Numbered from the stretch's first letter, positions 54,275 through 63,556 are shown. The stretch is DNA of 64,000 nucleotides from DASYLJ01 sp964432595 (GCA_964432595.1 CAYSOF010000020.1:62001-126000), one strand, 5' to 3'. The notes: generated by a model from the letters alone, not told the origin. Program-made: numbers and translations.

Positions 54275-55206
54275 GTGCCCGGCGCGAGCCGCTGACCCGC
54301 GGCGAACGCGCCCGCGTCGAGCCGGCGCTTCCCCTCGAGCTGCAGCTCGAGGATGCGCAGCGCGCCGCCGCCCGTCGCGACGAGGATGCCGCCCGGTCCC
54401 GCTTCGACGACGGTGCCCGGCGCCTTCGAGCCGGCGTCGCCGCCGGCGACCGCGCGATGGACCTTCACGACCTTGCCGGCGAGCGTGGTGAACGCCGTCG
54501 GCGCCGGCGTGAACGCGCGCACCAGGCGGTCGAGATCGGCGGCGGGACGACGCCAGTCGATGCGGCCCTGCTCGCGTTCGATGCGCGGCGCGAACGTGAC
54601 ACCGCCGGCCGGCTGCGGCGTCGCGTGGATCGTGCCGGCGCGCAGCCCGTCGAGCGCCTCACCGATCGCCGTCGCGCCGAGCTGCGAGAGGCGCGACGTC
54701 AGCGTGCCCGTCGTGTCGTCCGGGCCGATCGGCGTCTCGCGGGCGAGCAGCATGTCACCCGCGTCCATCTCTTCGGCCATCGAGATGATGGTGACGCCAG
54801 TGACCGCGTCGCCCGCGAGGATCGCGTGCGCGATCGGCGCCGCGCCGCGATGCCGCGGCAGCAACGACGCGTGCACGTTGATGCAGCCGCGCGGCGGCAG
54901 GTCGAGGATGTGCCGCGGCAGGATGCGCCCGTACGCCGCGACGACGATCACGTCCGGCGCGAGCGCGCGCAGCGCGTCGGCGAACTCCGGCGGGCGCACC
55001 TTCTCGGGCTGCAGGACGGGAATGCCGTGCGCGAGGGCGACCGCCTTCACCGGCGTCGGCACGACGGCGAGCCCGCGTCCGCTCGGCCGATCGGGCTGAC
55101 TGACGACGCCGACCACCGGATCGGGACGCGCGACCAACGCTTCGAGGATCGGACACGCGAACGCCGGCGTGCCCATGAACACGACGCGCCAGCGGTCGGC
55201 GCTCAA
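54256..55206 (-). CDS. fmt: Methionyl-tRNA formyltransferase
   Basis: A 316-residue enzyme that formylates initiator Met-tRNA. N-terminal RVVFMGTPAFACPIL, the folate site SLLPRHRGAAPIAHAI with the conserved catalytic His, and the C-terminal OB-like domain are all present. The start is TTG, overlapping the def stop as TTGA (55203-55206), so its translation is coupled to def. Confidence 0.94.
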   Translation of the reverse strand: MSADRWRVVFMGTPAFACPILEALVARPDPVVGVVSQPDRPSGRGLAVVPTPVKAVALAHGIPVLQPEKVRPPEFADALRALAPDVIVVAAYGRILPRHILDLPPRGCINVHASLLPRHRGAAPIAHAILAGDAVTGVTIISMAEEMDAGDMLLARETPIGPDDTTGTLTSRLSQLGATAIGEALDGLRAGTIHATPQPAGGVTFAPRIEREQGRIDWRRPAADLDRLVRAFTPAPTAFTTLAGKVVKVHRAVAGGDAGSKAPGTVVEAGPGGILVATGGGALRILELQLEGKRRLDAGAFAAGQRLAPGTCLGDA

Positions 55207-55754
55207 AGGACCGGTCGCCGTGTGCTGGAGCCGCCGCTCGGCCGGCCCTGGCGCTCGAGCTTGCGCTGCCGCGCCTTGTAGAGGTCGCGCTTCAGCCGCG
55301 ACAGCCGGTCGAGGAACAGCTTGCCCTCGAGGTGATCGATCTCGTGCTGGAGGGCCACGGCGAGCAGCTCCTCGGCCTCGATCTCGATCTCCTTCTGGTC
55401 CGTCGTCCACGCCTTCACGAGGATGCGCTGCGAGCGCTTCACGGGTGCGGTGAACTCGGGGACCGACAGGCAGCCCTCCTCCCAGATGATGCTGCCCTCG
55501 CGCTGGACGATCTCGGGGTTGATGAGCTTCATCAGCCGCCGTCCCTGGCCCTCATCGGGCTTCGGGACGTCGAGCACGATCACCCGGTGGCCGACGCCGA
55601 CCTGCGGCGCAGCGAGCCCGATGCCGGGTGCGGCGTACATGGTCTCGGCCATGTCGTCGACCAACGTCGCGATGGTGCCGTCGATCTCCGTGACGGGCGT
55701 TGCCGCGTCCTTCAGGACCGGGCTGGGATACGTGTGGATCTCGCGGATGGCCAT
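55203..55754 (-). CDS. def: Peptide deformylase
   Basis: A 183-residue metallo-hydrolase that removes the formyl group from new proteins. The three motifs are intact: GIGLAAPQVG (44-53), EEGCLSVP (92-99), and HEIDH (137-141), whose Cys and two His bind the metal. A short basic tail (RRPVL) follows. It sits in the standard priA-def-fmt-rsmB cluster. Confidence 0.97.
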   Translation of the reverse strand: MAIREIHTYPSPVLKDAATPVTEIDGTIATLVDDMAETMYAAPGIGLAAPQVGVGHRVIVLDVPKPDEGQGRRLMKLINPEIVQREGSIIWEEGCLSVPEFTAPVKRSQRILVKAWTTDQKEIEIEAEELLAVALQHEIDHLEGKLFLDRLSRLKRDLYKARQRKLERQGRPSGGSSTRRPVL

Positions 55755-55809
55755 GCCGGGGACCGTTTCGGCTTACATCGGCAGGGGGGCGGTCGCAATC
55801 CAGCGACGG

Positions 55810-58023
55810 CTACATCGAGTACGGGTCGACGTCGATCACGAGTCGCACGCCGTCACGCCGCAACGCGCCTTCGCGCGCACGGGCGGCCCGTGCGAGCGCC
55901 CGCAGCGGCGGCACGTCGGCCGCGCGGAGGAGGACCTGCCAGCGATAGCGTCCCTTGATGCGCTCGATGGGCGGCGGGGCCGGGCCGAGCACGGCGTCGG
56001 CGGGAAGTGCCAGGGCGGTCGCCTGTGCGCGCAGGCGGCGCGCGAGGTCGATGGCGGCCTCCTCGACGCCGCGCGGATCGCGGCCGTCGAGCCGCAGGTT
56101 CACGAGACGCGCGAACGGCGGATAGCCGAGCGCGCGCCGTCGCTCCAGCTCGCCCTGCATGAATCCGGCGTAGTCGTGGCGCGCCGCCGCGTCGAGGCTC
56201 GGATGGCCGGGACGCAGCGTCTGCACGAGCACGCGGCCCGGCGCGTCGCCGCGGCCGGCGCGGCCCGCGACCTGCACGAGCAGCTGGAACGTCCGCTCGC
56301 CGGCGCGGAAGTCGGGCATGTTGAGGGACAGGTCGGCGAGCAGCACGGCGACGAGCGTCACGCCGGGGACGTCGTGCCCTTTGCTCACCATCTGGGTGCC
56401 GACGAGGATGTCCGTGTCGCCGGCATGCCAGTCGCGCAGGATGCGACGCTGCGCGCCCGGACGGTTCGCGGCGTCGCGGTCCATGCGATCGACGGCCGCG
56501 TCGGGAAAGCACTCCCGGATCGTCGACTCGATCTGCTCCGTGCCGACGCCGAACGCCTGCAGCGCCGGTCCGCGGCATTCGTCGCATGCGAGCGACGGCC
56601 TCTTCCGGAACTGGCAATGATGGCAGACCAGCGCGCCTGCGCCGCGATGCCACGTCAACGTGACGCTGCAGTGCGGGCAGCTCGCCGCGGCGCCGCACGC
56701 GGGGCACTGCAGATACGTCGAGAAGCCGCGCCGGTTCAGGAACACCAGCGATTGCCGGCCCGCGGCGAGATTCTGCTCGAGCGCGGTCTGCATGACGTCG
56801 GACAGCAGCGCCTTGCCGCCTTCGCCGAAGGGCCGCTCGCGCAGGTCGACGATCTCGACGTCGGGCAGCGGGTTCGCGGTCGGTCGTCCCGTCAGTGCGA
56901 GCAGCTCGTGGCGGCCCGTCTGCGCGGCGTGGAAGCTCTCGGCCGAGGGCGTGGCCGAGGCCAGCACGACGGCGGCGGACGCGAGCCGCGCGCGCACGAC
57001 CGCGAGATCGCGCGCGTTGTAGCGGATGCCGTCCTCCTGCTTGTAGGCGGCGTCGTGCTCCTCGTCGACGACGACGAGGCCGAGCCGCGCGAGCGGCGCG
57101 AACAGCGCGGAACGCGCGCCGACGACGACGCGCGCCTCGCGCGCGCGGATGCGCCGCCACTCGTTCCATCGCTCGCGCGGACCGAGGCCGCTGTGCAGCA
57201 CCGCGACGGCATCACCGAAGCGGCCGCGCACGCGCTCGACCACCTGATGCGTCAGCGCGATCTCGGGCACCAGGACGAGGACGTCGCGATCGGCGGCGAG
57301 CGTCGCCTCGGCGGCGGCGAGAAACACCTCGGTCTTTCCGCTGCCGGTGACGCCGTGCAGCACGAAGGATCTCGACGTGCCGGCGACGACTGCCGCGGCG
57401 ATCGCGTCGGCCGCGGCGCGTTGCTCGCGCGTGAGCTCCGGACGCGCATACGGGGTCGCGTCCGGCACGTCACGCGGGCGATCGGTGCGGACGACGTCGG
57501 CGAGGCCCGCCTCGATGAGGCCGCGGAGCACCGCGTCGCCGAGCCCCGCGGCGCGTGCGTCGCGTGCCGTGAGCAATCCGTCGGGCGCGTCGGCGAGGAG
57601 CCGATATGCGCGTGCGCGTACGGGCGCTCTGCGGGCGAGTACGACGAGCTCGTCGTCAGTCAGACGTCGCGCCAGCTGCAGCGAGCGCTCTTTGCTCGGC
57701 CCGGGTACGTTCGTCGGGACGATCGTCGCGATGACGTCCGCGAGCGTCGCGAGGTAGTAGCGCGCCGTCCAACGGCAGAGCTCGAGCAGCTCGGGCGGCA
57801 GGAACGGCGCGTCGTCGATCACGTCGAGGATCGGACGCAGATCGCCCGCGGGCGCCGCGTCCGGAAACCCCGCCACGACGCCGGTCCGCGTCTGCCGCCC
57901 GAGCGGCACCCGCACGCGCATGCCGGGCTGGAGGCGGCCCTGGAGCGGATCGGGCACCGAGTACGTGAAAAGATCCCGGAGCGGCACGGGCGGTAGCGGC
58001 GCGATCTCGACGAGCCCGTGCAT
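55810..58023 (-). CDS. priA: Primosomal helicase PriA
   Basis: A 737-residue superfamily 2 helicase that restarts stalled replication forks. The N-terminal DNA-binding domain, the 3'BD-type start (FTYSVPDPLQGRLQPGMRVRVPLG), Walker A GVTGSGKTEV, Walker B VVDEEHD, and the zinc module CPAC...CPHC...CHHC...CDEC are visible. The ATG at 58023 gives the expected start (MHGLVEIAPL); an ATG 14 codons upstream in the same frame would add a short polar tail. It leads the def-fmt-rsmB transcript. Confidence 0.95.
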   Translation of the reverse strand: MHGLVEIAPLPPVPLRDLFTYSVPDPLQGRLQPGMRVRVPLGRQTRTGVVAGFPDAAPAGDLRPILDVIDDAPFLPPELLELCRWTARYYLATLADVIATIVPTNVPGPSKERSLQLARRLTDDELVVLARRAPVRARAYRLLADAPDGLLTARDARAAGLGDAVLRGLIEAGLADVVRTDRPRDVPDATPYARPELTREQRAAADAIAAAVVAGTSRSFVLHGVTGSGKTEVFLAAAEATLAADRDVLVLVPEIALTHQVVERVRGRFGDAVAVLHSGLGPRERWNEWRRIRAREARVVVGARSALFAPLARLGLVVVDEEHDAAYKQEDGIRYNARDLAVVRARLASAAVVLASATPSAESFHAAQTGRHELLALTGRPTANPLPDVEIVDLRERPFGEGGKALLSDVMQTALEQNLAAGRQSLVFLNRRGFSTYLQCPACGAAASCPHCSVTLTWHRGAGALVCHHCQFRKRPSLACDECRGPALQAFGVGTEQIESTIRECFPDAAVDRMDRDAANRPGAQRRILRDWHAGDTDILVGTQMVSKGHDVPGVTLVAVLLADLSLNMPDFRAGERTFQLLVQVAGRAGRGDAPGRVLVQTLRPGHPSLDAAARHDYAGFMQGELERRRALGYPPFARLVNLRLDGRDPRGVEEAAIDLARRLRAQATALALPADAVLGPAPPPIERIKGRYRWQVLLRAADVPPLRALARAARAREGALRRDGVRLVIDVDPYSM

Positions 58024-58185
58024 GGATGCGCAGCCCTGCTTAGAGACGGGTTCCGGGGGTGTCAAAGGGGTGTCAAATTGTCGACGGCGTCAGGCTTACG
58101 ACGCGTCGTCGACGCGAGCGACGCAAAGTGAACGCTTCCGATTCCTCCAGGAAGCAAAACAGCTGGAAATTCAGCGTGGAACTGC

Positions 58186-58201
58186 TGGCACCGCCCTTGC
58201 A
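58186..58201 (+). promoter_or_regulatory. Sigma-54 promoter upstream of pilM
   Basis: TGGCAC (58186-58191), five bases, then TTGCA (58197-58201) matches the -24/-12 consensus, with exactly 10 bp between GG and GC. The core is enclosed by an 8-bp inverted repeat, CTGGAAAT (58163-58170) and ATTTCCAG (58209-58216). A TTCCT-N2-AGGAA palindrome (58142-58153) lies upstream. A start near 58212 is expected. Confidence 0.72.
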
Positions 58202-58211
58202 ATTCCACATT

Positions 58212-58280
58212 TCCAGCCCCTCCTTTCTGCACACGAGGACACCCGGTCACGGCAACGTGGCCGGGTGTTCTCGTTTCTGG
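58212..58280 (+). ncRNA. Candidate sigma-54-dependent small RNA
   Basis: The transcript expected from the sigma-54 promoter would run only about 70 nt, through a pyrimidine-rich stretch (CCCCTCCTTTCTG) into the long hairpin at 58233-58274. No start codon or frame of useful length lies in it. It may be a small regulatory RNA, or an attenuated leader of the pil operon. Confidence 0.35.
58233..58274 (+). terminator. Long GNRA-capped hairpin
   Basis: A 19-bp stem with only two wobble pairs (58233-58251 with 58256-58274) is capped by a GCAA tetraloop. TTTCTGG follows. No plus-strand gene lies before it except the sigma-54 transcript, and priA runs the other way, so it should stop or structure that transcript. 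Confidence 0.7.
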
Positions 58281-58369
58281 GCCACGCGTAATCAGTCTCG
58301 TGCGACTGGGCACGCACGTTGCACTTCACCAGCGTTAACATCGTGCCGACGACATTGCGGCACAATGCT

Positions 58370-58399
58370 TTGACAGACCCGGGGCACGGGGCGCATACT
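58370..58399 (+). promoter_or_regulatory. Sigma-70 promoter of the pil operon
   Basis: A perfect TTGACA (58370-58375), an 18-bp spacer and CATACT (58394-58399) lie about 93 bp before the pilM GTG. It is downstream of the hairpin, so the operon can be expressed without sigma-54. Confidence 0.6.
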
Positions 58400-58491
58400 G
58401 CGCGCGCTTTCGGCTCCGGGTAACAACGCAGAACGTGGCTGACGCTCCCAGGGGGAGCGGGTGGGGTGTGGATGATGAGGAGGAGGAAGCC

Positions 58492-59610
58492 GTGGCGTCA
58501 TTGGGCGTGAAGCCGGGCGCGCTGCTCGGCCGCATCCTTGGGGCGAAGCTCCCCAATCCGTTCCGGCGCCAGGATGGTTTCCTGGTGCTCGACATCGGGT
58601 CGAGCAGCGTCAAGCTCGCCGAGGTCCATCACGGTCCCAGCGGACCGCGATTGTCGGCGCTGGGCATGAGCCCGCTGCCGCCCACCGTCATCCAGTCCAA
58701 CGTGATCCAGGACGAGACGCCGGTGGTCGACGCGATCCGCGAGCTGGTGAGCCAGACGGGTGTCCAGTCGAAGCAGGTGATCACCGCGGTGCCCGGCCCG
58801 GCCGTCATCGTGAAGAAGGTGATCCTGCCGGCGCAGCCGGGGGCGAACGTGGAGACCGCGGTCTTCGCCGAAGCCTCGCAGCTCGTGCCCGACTCGCTCG
58901 ACAACGTGAACCTGGATTACCAGGTGATCGACTGGATCGAGTCGGGCAACAAGATGGAGGTGCTGGTCGTCGCGGTGAAGAAGGAGATCATCAACTCCTA
59001 CACCAGCGCGATCCGCGCCGCCGGGCTCGAGCCGGTCGTCTGCGACGTCGACTACTTCGCGCTCGAGAACATGTTCGAGCTCAACTACGACCCGCCGGAG
59101 AGCGGTGGGCCGGTGGCGCTGGTGAACATCGGCGCGCGCTACTCCTCGATCAACATCCTGAAGGAGGGGCGCTCCACCTTCACCGGCGACGTGCCGGTCG
59201 GCGGCGTCGAGTTCAACGACGCGCTGATCCGTCAGCTCGGGGTGTCACCCGAGGACGCCGACGCACTGAAGCGCGGCAAGGCCGCGGGCGGCGTCGACGC
59301 CGAGACGGCCGAGCCCGTCATCGGCTCGGTGACGGAGTTCATCGTCGAAGAGATCCAGCGCGCCCTCAGCTTCTTCTGGACCGCCGCGACCGACGAGCCG
59401 CTCGGTGCCGTGGTCCTGTCGGGCGGACCGGCGCGCATGCCCGGGCTGTCCTCGCAGCTGAAGGACCGCCTCGAGTGCAACGTCGAGGTGGCGGATCCGT
59501 TCCGCCGTCTCACCATCGACGGCCGGGTCGACCGGAGCCTGATCGAGCAGTGCGGGCCCGCGCTCGCCGTCGCGGTCGGGCTCGCCACCCGGCGACCGGG
59601 GGACAAATGA
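58492..59610 (+). CDS. pilM: Type IV pilus assembly protein PilM
   Basis: A 372-residue actin-like cytoplasmic ATPase that binds the N-terminus of PilN and links the alignment complex to the pilus motor. FLVLDIGSSSVKLAEV is the phosphate-1 loop of the actin/FtsA fold, and VVLSGGPARMPGLSSQL is the adenosine region. I chose the GTG at 58492, which has GAGGAGGAGG just upstream; a longer GTG form from 58435 adds an acidic leader without such a site. It overlaps pilN as ATGA. Confidence 0.93.
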   Translation: MASLGVKPGALLGRILGAKLPNPFRRQDGFLVLDIGSSSVKLAEVHHGPSGPRLSALGMSPLPPTVIQSNVIQDETPVVDAIRELVSQTGVQSKQVITAVPGPAVIVKKVILPAQPGANVETAVFAEASQLVPDSLDNVNLDYQVIDWIESGNKMEVLVVAVKKEIINSYTSAIRAAGLEPVVCDVDYFALENMFELNYDPPESGGPVALVNIGARYSSINILKEGRSTFTGDVPVGGVEFNDALIRQLGVSPEDADALKRGKAAGGVDAETAEPVIGSVTEFIVEEIQRALSFFWTAATDEPLGAVVLSGGPARMPGLSSQLKDRLECNVEVADPFRRLTIDGRVDRSLIEQCGPALAVAVGLATRRPGDK

Positions 59611-60245
59611 TTCGCGTCAACCTCCTACCGAGCGAAGACGCGCAGCGTGCGGCCGGCCAGCGCCAGGAGCTCGCCGTCGGCGGGCTCGTCATCGCGCTCG
59701 CCGTCCTGGTGCTGGTGCTCGCCCACGGGTGGCAGCAGTTCCAGATCGTCAACGTCGATCGGAAGCTCGCGCGCGCGAACAAGGGCATCGAGGCCATCCA
59801 GGGCTCCTACGTGGAGATCAGCCGGATGGAGCAGCAGAAGCAGGAGCTCAAGGAGAAGCTCCAGGTCATCGCCGATCTCGAGGTGAAGAGCAGCGGTCCC
59901 GTGCGCGTCCTCGCGGACGTCGGCTCGGCCACGCCCGATCGCCTCTGGCTCACCGAGTTCAACGAGTCCGGCGGCAAGATCACGCTGACGGGCTTCGGCG
60001 TGGACGAGCAGACCATCGCCGAGTTCCTGCGCCGGCTCGGGGCGTCGCCCTACTTCAAGAGCGTCGACCTCGACGAGACCAGCCAGGACGAGAAGAGCGG
60101 TCTGCGCGACAAGAAGTTCGTCATCTCCGGCACGGTCAACTACCTCGGCGCGCAAGCGCCGGCGAAGACCGCCGCCGCACCAGAGCCGGCGGCCGGGCCC
60201 GAAAAGGCCAAGAAGGTCTCCGCCAAGACGGGAGACGAACGATGA
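59607..60245 (+). CDS. pilN: Type IV pilus assembly protein PilN
   Basis: A 212-residue bitopic inner-membrane protein. It starts with the conserved MIRVNLLPSE, which docks into PilM. One helix (about 25-45), a coiled coil (about 50-92) and the C-terminal ferredoxin-like fold (ITLTGFGVDEQTIAEFLRRL...KKFVISGTV) follow. It forms dimers with PilO in the periplasm. The Lys/Ala-rich tail after residue 185 is unusual in length. It overlaps pilM and pilO by ATGA. Confidence 0.94.
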   Translation: MIRVNLLPSEDAQRAAGQRQELAVGGLVIALAVLVLVLAHGWQQFQIVNVDRKLARANKGIEAIQGSYVEISRMEQQKQELKEKLQVIADLEVKSSGPVRVLADVGSATPDRLWLTEFNESGGKITLTGFGVDEQTIAEFLRRLGASPYFKSVDLDETSQDEKSGLRDKKFVISGTVNYLGAQAPAKTAAAPEPAAGPEKAKKVSAKTGDER

Positions 60246-60913
60246 TCCTCGGGGTGCTCGACGATCTGCGTGAGCGGCCGCCGCTCCAGAAGCTGGGCGC
60301 GCTCATCTTCCTGGTGGTCATCGTGATCGTGCTCGACTGGCAGTACGTCTACGGCCCGCGGGCCGAGACGCTGGCCGAGAACCGATCGCTCCTCCAGCAG
60401 CGCGAGGAAGAGCTCAAGACGAAGCGCGAAAAGGCCGACGCGCGCGCCGACGCGGAGAAGGAGCTGAAGGAGCTCTCCGCCGAGCTGAAGCGCGCCGAGG
60501 CGCGTCTGCCCGATCAGCGCGAGATCGCGAACCTGCTCTCGAGCATCGCATCGAGCGCGCGCGGCGTCGGGCTCGACATCACGCTCTTCCGGCAGCAGCC
60601 GGAGACGTATGCCGACTTCTACGCGCAGGTGCCGGTCGAGATGAAGATGCGCGGCACGTACCACGACGTCGCGATGTTCCTCGACCGCGTGAAGCGAATG
60701 GATCGTATCGTCAACGTCAGCGACATCCGTCTCGAAAAGCCGGCGCTGCAGGGCGATCGCATGGTGCTCGAGGCGTCGTGCACCGCGACGACGTTCCGCT
60801 TCCTCCAGGAGGCTGAGCGCGAGGCGCTCGCCGCCGAGAAGGCGAAGGGCAAGGACGGCAAGGACGGGAAGGACGGCAAGGCGACGAAGCGGCCGTCGAG
60901 GAGAGGGACATGA
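60242..60913 (+). CDS. pilO: Type IV pilus assembly protein PilO
   Basis: A 223-residue partner of PilN. One helix (about 17-35) leads into a long coiled coil (about 43-92) and a ferredoxin-like C-terminal domain (VPVEMKMRGTYHDVAMFLDRVKRMDRIVNV). The C-terminus carries a GKDGKDGKDGK repeat followed by basic residues, not usual in the family. It overlaps pilN and pilP by ATGA. Confidence 0.92.
   Translation: MILGVLDDLRERPPLQKLGALIFLVVIVIVLDWQYVYGPRAETLAENRSLLQQREEELKTKREKADARADAEKELKELSAELKRAEARLPDQREIANLLSSIASSARGVGLDITLFRQQPETYADFYAQVPVEMKMRGTYHDVAMFLDRVKRMDRIVNVSDIRLEKPALQGDRMVLEASCTATTFRFLQEAEREALAAEKAKGKDGKDGKDGKATKRPSRRGT
60848..60880 (+). repeat. 9-bp tandem repeat in the pilO C-terminus
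   Basis: Nearly four copies of GGCAAGGAC (one with GGG for GGC) encode Gly-Lys-Asp units. The repeat keeps the frame and may vary in copy number by slippage. Confidence 0.8.
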
Positions 60914-61404
60914 GGCGGAGGATCGTCCTCGCACTCGGTGTCGCGGCGCTCGCGTCGCCCCTGTGGGTGGCGCTCGCACCGGCGGCGCCCCCTGCGCCGG
61001 CGGCGCAGAAGGCGCCCGCGCCGCCGGCGGTCGACGAGCCAGCCTACCAGGCCACGGGCCGTCGCGATCCGTTCCGGCCGCCGCGCATCAGCGCCAGCGT
61101 CAGCGACGCAAATACGCCGTTGCAGCGCTACGAGATCGGGCAGCTCCGGCTCGTCGCGATCATCTACAACACGCAGGAGCCACGGGCGGTCGTCGAGGAC
61201 GACGCCGGGCTCGGCTACATCGTGAAGGTGGGAACGCCGATCGGGACGAACGGTGGGGCCGTTCGTGCGATCGAGAAGGGCCGGGTCCTCGTACGCGAGG
61301 ACGCCGAGGACTTCTACGGCGAAAGTCAGGCATCCGAGGTGGTGCTCGAGCTCACGGGCGGCAACGTAGGTCGTCCGGCTGGGAGTGAGAGGGGGAGGCG
61401 ATGA
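60910..61404 (+). CDS. pilP: Type IV pilus assembly lipoprotein-like PilP
   Basis: A 164-residue periplasmic protein that joins PilN/PilO to the PilQ secretin. A signal region with a Pro/Ala-rich stretch (about 1-45) is followed by the conserved RDPFRPP and the beta-sandwich with YEIGQLRLVAIIYNTQEPRAVVED and GYIVKVGTPIGTNGG. No lipobox Cys is seen, unlike classical PilP, so membrane attachment may be by the uncleaved signal. It overlaps pilO and pilQ by ATGA. Confidence 0.9.
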   Translation: MRRRIVLALGVAALASPLWVALAPAAPPAPAAQKAPAPPAVDEPAYQATGRRDPFRPPRISASVSDANTPLQRYEIGQLRLVAIIYNTQEPRAVVEDDAGLGYIVKVGTPIGTNGGAVRAIEKGRVLVREDAEDFYGESQASEVVLELTGGNVGRPAGSERGRR

Positions 61405-63536
61405 GGAGGTTCGGGCGTACGTTCGGAGTGCTCGTGCTCGCGGCCGCGTGGGCACCGGTCCAGCCCGCGCTGGCGGAAGAGTTGGCGGCCGTCGAGACAT
61501 CGACGCAGAACCCGGTCGAAGTCGTGACGGACACGCCGGCATCCCCCTGGCTCTCGGTGCGTGACGTGCGCGTCGAGCCCGCGGGCTCGGGCAAGCGCGT
61601 CGTCGTGCAGCTGAGTCGCGCGCCCGAGACGGTGCGCGAGTTCTCGCTGCCGAATCCGCCGCGGCTCGTCATCGACGTGGCCGGGCCGCTCAAGAAGGGT
61701 GACTCGCGCGAGGCGCGGTTCGCCGTGGGCGATCCGATCGTGTCCGGCGTGCGCGCCGCCCGCTTCAAGGGTCGCCTGCGCATCGTGCTCGACCTCAGCG
61801 AGCAGGCGCCGATCCTGGCCGTCCGCTCGGAGGGCGACGGCATCGTCGCCGAGATCGGCGAGGCCACCGCGGCGCTCGAGCCGCCGGTCACAGAGACGTT
61901 CGCGGCCGCCGAGCCCGCCATCGTCGAGCCCACCAGCGTGGAGCCCGTCGCGGCGGAGCCGGTCGCCATCGAGCCGGTCGCGGCCGTCGAGCCCGCGCGC
62001 CCGACGCGCCCCCGCCGTTCCAAGCCCGTCGCCGGGTCCGTACCCGACGAGGTGCCGCTCCTGCTCGCCGCCGCCAAGGCGATCGAGCCGGTGCCGCCAC
62101 CGTCGCGCACGCGCCGCGATCTGCTCGGCAACGAGCAGAGCTTCAACGGCCAGCGCATCTCCCTCGATTTCAAGGACGCCGACATCCAGAACGTGCTCCG
62201 CGTGCTCGCCGACGTCAGCAACATGAACATCATCGCGACCGACGACGTGAAGGGGAAGATCACGCTGCACCTCAGCGAGGTGCCGTGGGATCAGGCGCTC
62301 GATCTCGTCCTGCGCACGAATCGCCTCGAGGCGACGCAGGAAGGGAACGTCATGCGTATCTCCACGATCGGCCGCCTGAAGGAGGAGCGCGAGGCGCTCC
62401 GCGCCGCGGTCGACGCCGAGCGCGAGCTCGAGCCGCTGCGCATCGCGTACCAGCGCGTCAACTACGCTCGCGCCGACGAGGCTCTCATCGACAAGGTGAA
62501 GGGCGTCCTCAGCGACCGCGGCAGCGTGACGTTCGACGATCGCACCAACACGATCATCGTCCGCGACATCCAGCGCGGCATCGTCGACGCCGAGCAGCTG
62601 ATCCACGAGCTCGACGTCCAGAGCCCACAGGTGCTCATCGAGGCGAACATCGTCGAGGCGACCGAGGACTTCGGTCGCGGCCTCGGCGTGCAGTGGGGCT
62701 ACAACTACACCGGCGGACCGACCACCGGCACGCCCACGGGCTCGAACTTCCCCGGCACCGTCGGCGTCGGCGGCTCGGGCCTCGGGCTCGGCTCCGCGCC
62801 GCCGGCGAGCGGCACGGGGGCGCCCGCGGCGCGCGTGCCCTTCCTGGCCGACTTCCCGGTCCCGTCGAACTTCGGCTCGGGCTTCGGCGCGGGCACCGGC
62901 TCGGCGCTCGACCTGGCGCTCGGCTCGCTCAACGGCTCGTCCAGCCTCGCCGCGCGGTTGACCGCGTTGGAGGAGGAGGGCAAGGGTAAGGTCATCAGCC
63001 GCCCCCGCGTGATCACGATGAACAACGTGGCGGCGACGATCCAGAGCCTGACGATCCTGCGCGTCAAGCTGCCGTCGACCGGCACGGTCATCAACACCGG
63101 CACCGGCGGCGTGGCGGGCGGCCAGACCACGGCGACGGAGAAGATCAACACCGGCATCACGCTGGTGGTCACCCCGCAGGTGTCCGCCGACGGATTCGTG
63201 CTCATGAACATCTACGCCAAGTCGTCGCAGCCCGACTTCAACCGCGCCGTCGACGGCATCCCGAACGAGATCAGCCGCGAGGCGAACTCGAACGTGCTGA
63301 TCAAGGACGGCGAGACCGTGGTGCTGGGCGGCATCTTCCGGCACGTCAGCGACGACCGCGAGGCGGGCCTGCCCTATCTGCGGAACGTCCCGGTCCTCGG
63401 CTGGCTCTTCAAGCGCACGCTCGATTCGAAGCGCCAGGAAGAGCTGCTGGTCTTCCTGACGCCGAAGGTCGTCGAGACGGGCACCGCGGCGCTGCCGCCG
63501 GCCGAGCAGCTCTGGCAGGAGCGTCGGGGCGGCTGA
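61401..63536 (+). CDS. pilQ: Type IV pilus secretin PilQ
   Basis: A 711-residue outer-membrane secretin. The signal peptide (about 1-26, ending PALA) is followed by one AMIN domain (about 45-140, peptidoglycan binding), a Pro/Glu/Ala linker (about 160-225), an STN/N0 domain (about 250-310, ISLDFKDADIQNVLRVLADVS), an N1 domain (about 345-410), and the secretin barrel with VISRPRVITMNNVAATIQ and a Gly/Thr-rich gate loop. It closes with PVLGWLFKR...LLVFLTPKVV. It is the last gene of the pil operon and is followed 20 bp later by aroK. Confidence 0.95.
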   Translation: MRRFGRTFGVLVLAAAWAPVQPALAEELAAVETSTQNPVEVVTDTPASPWLSVRDVRVEPAGSGKRVVVQLSRAPETVREFSLPNPPRLVIDVAGPLKKGDSREARFAVGDPIVSGVRAARFKGRLRIVLDLSEQAPILAVRSEGDGIVAEIGEATAALEPPVTETFAAAEPAIVEPTSVEPVAAEPVAIEPVAAVEPARPTRPRRSKPVAGSVPDEVPLLLAAAKAIEPVPPPSRTRRDLLGNEQSFNGQRISLDFKDADIQNVLRVLADVSNMNIIATDDVKGKITLHLSEVPWDQALDLVLRTNRLEATQEGNVMRISTIGRLKEEREALRAAVDAERELEPLRIAYQRVNYARADEALIDKVKGVLSDRGSVTFDDRTNTIIVRDIQRGIVDAEQLIHELDVQSPQVLIEANIVEATEDFGRGLGVQWGYNYTGGPTTGTPTGSNFPGTVGVGGSGLGLGSAPPASGTGAPAARVPFLADFPVPSNFGSGFGAGTGSALDLALGSLNGSSSLAARLTALEEEGKGKVISRPRVITMNNVAATIQSLTILRVKLPSTGTVINTGTGGVAGGQTTATEKINTGITLVVTPQVSADGFVLMNIYAKSSQPDFNRAVDGIPNEISREANSNVLIKDGETVVLGGIFRHVSDDREAGLPYLRNVPVLGWLFKRTLDSKRQEELLVFLTPKVVETGTAALPPAEQLWQERRGG

Positions 63537-63556
63537 CGCACCGACTACGGCGGTAG

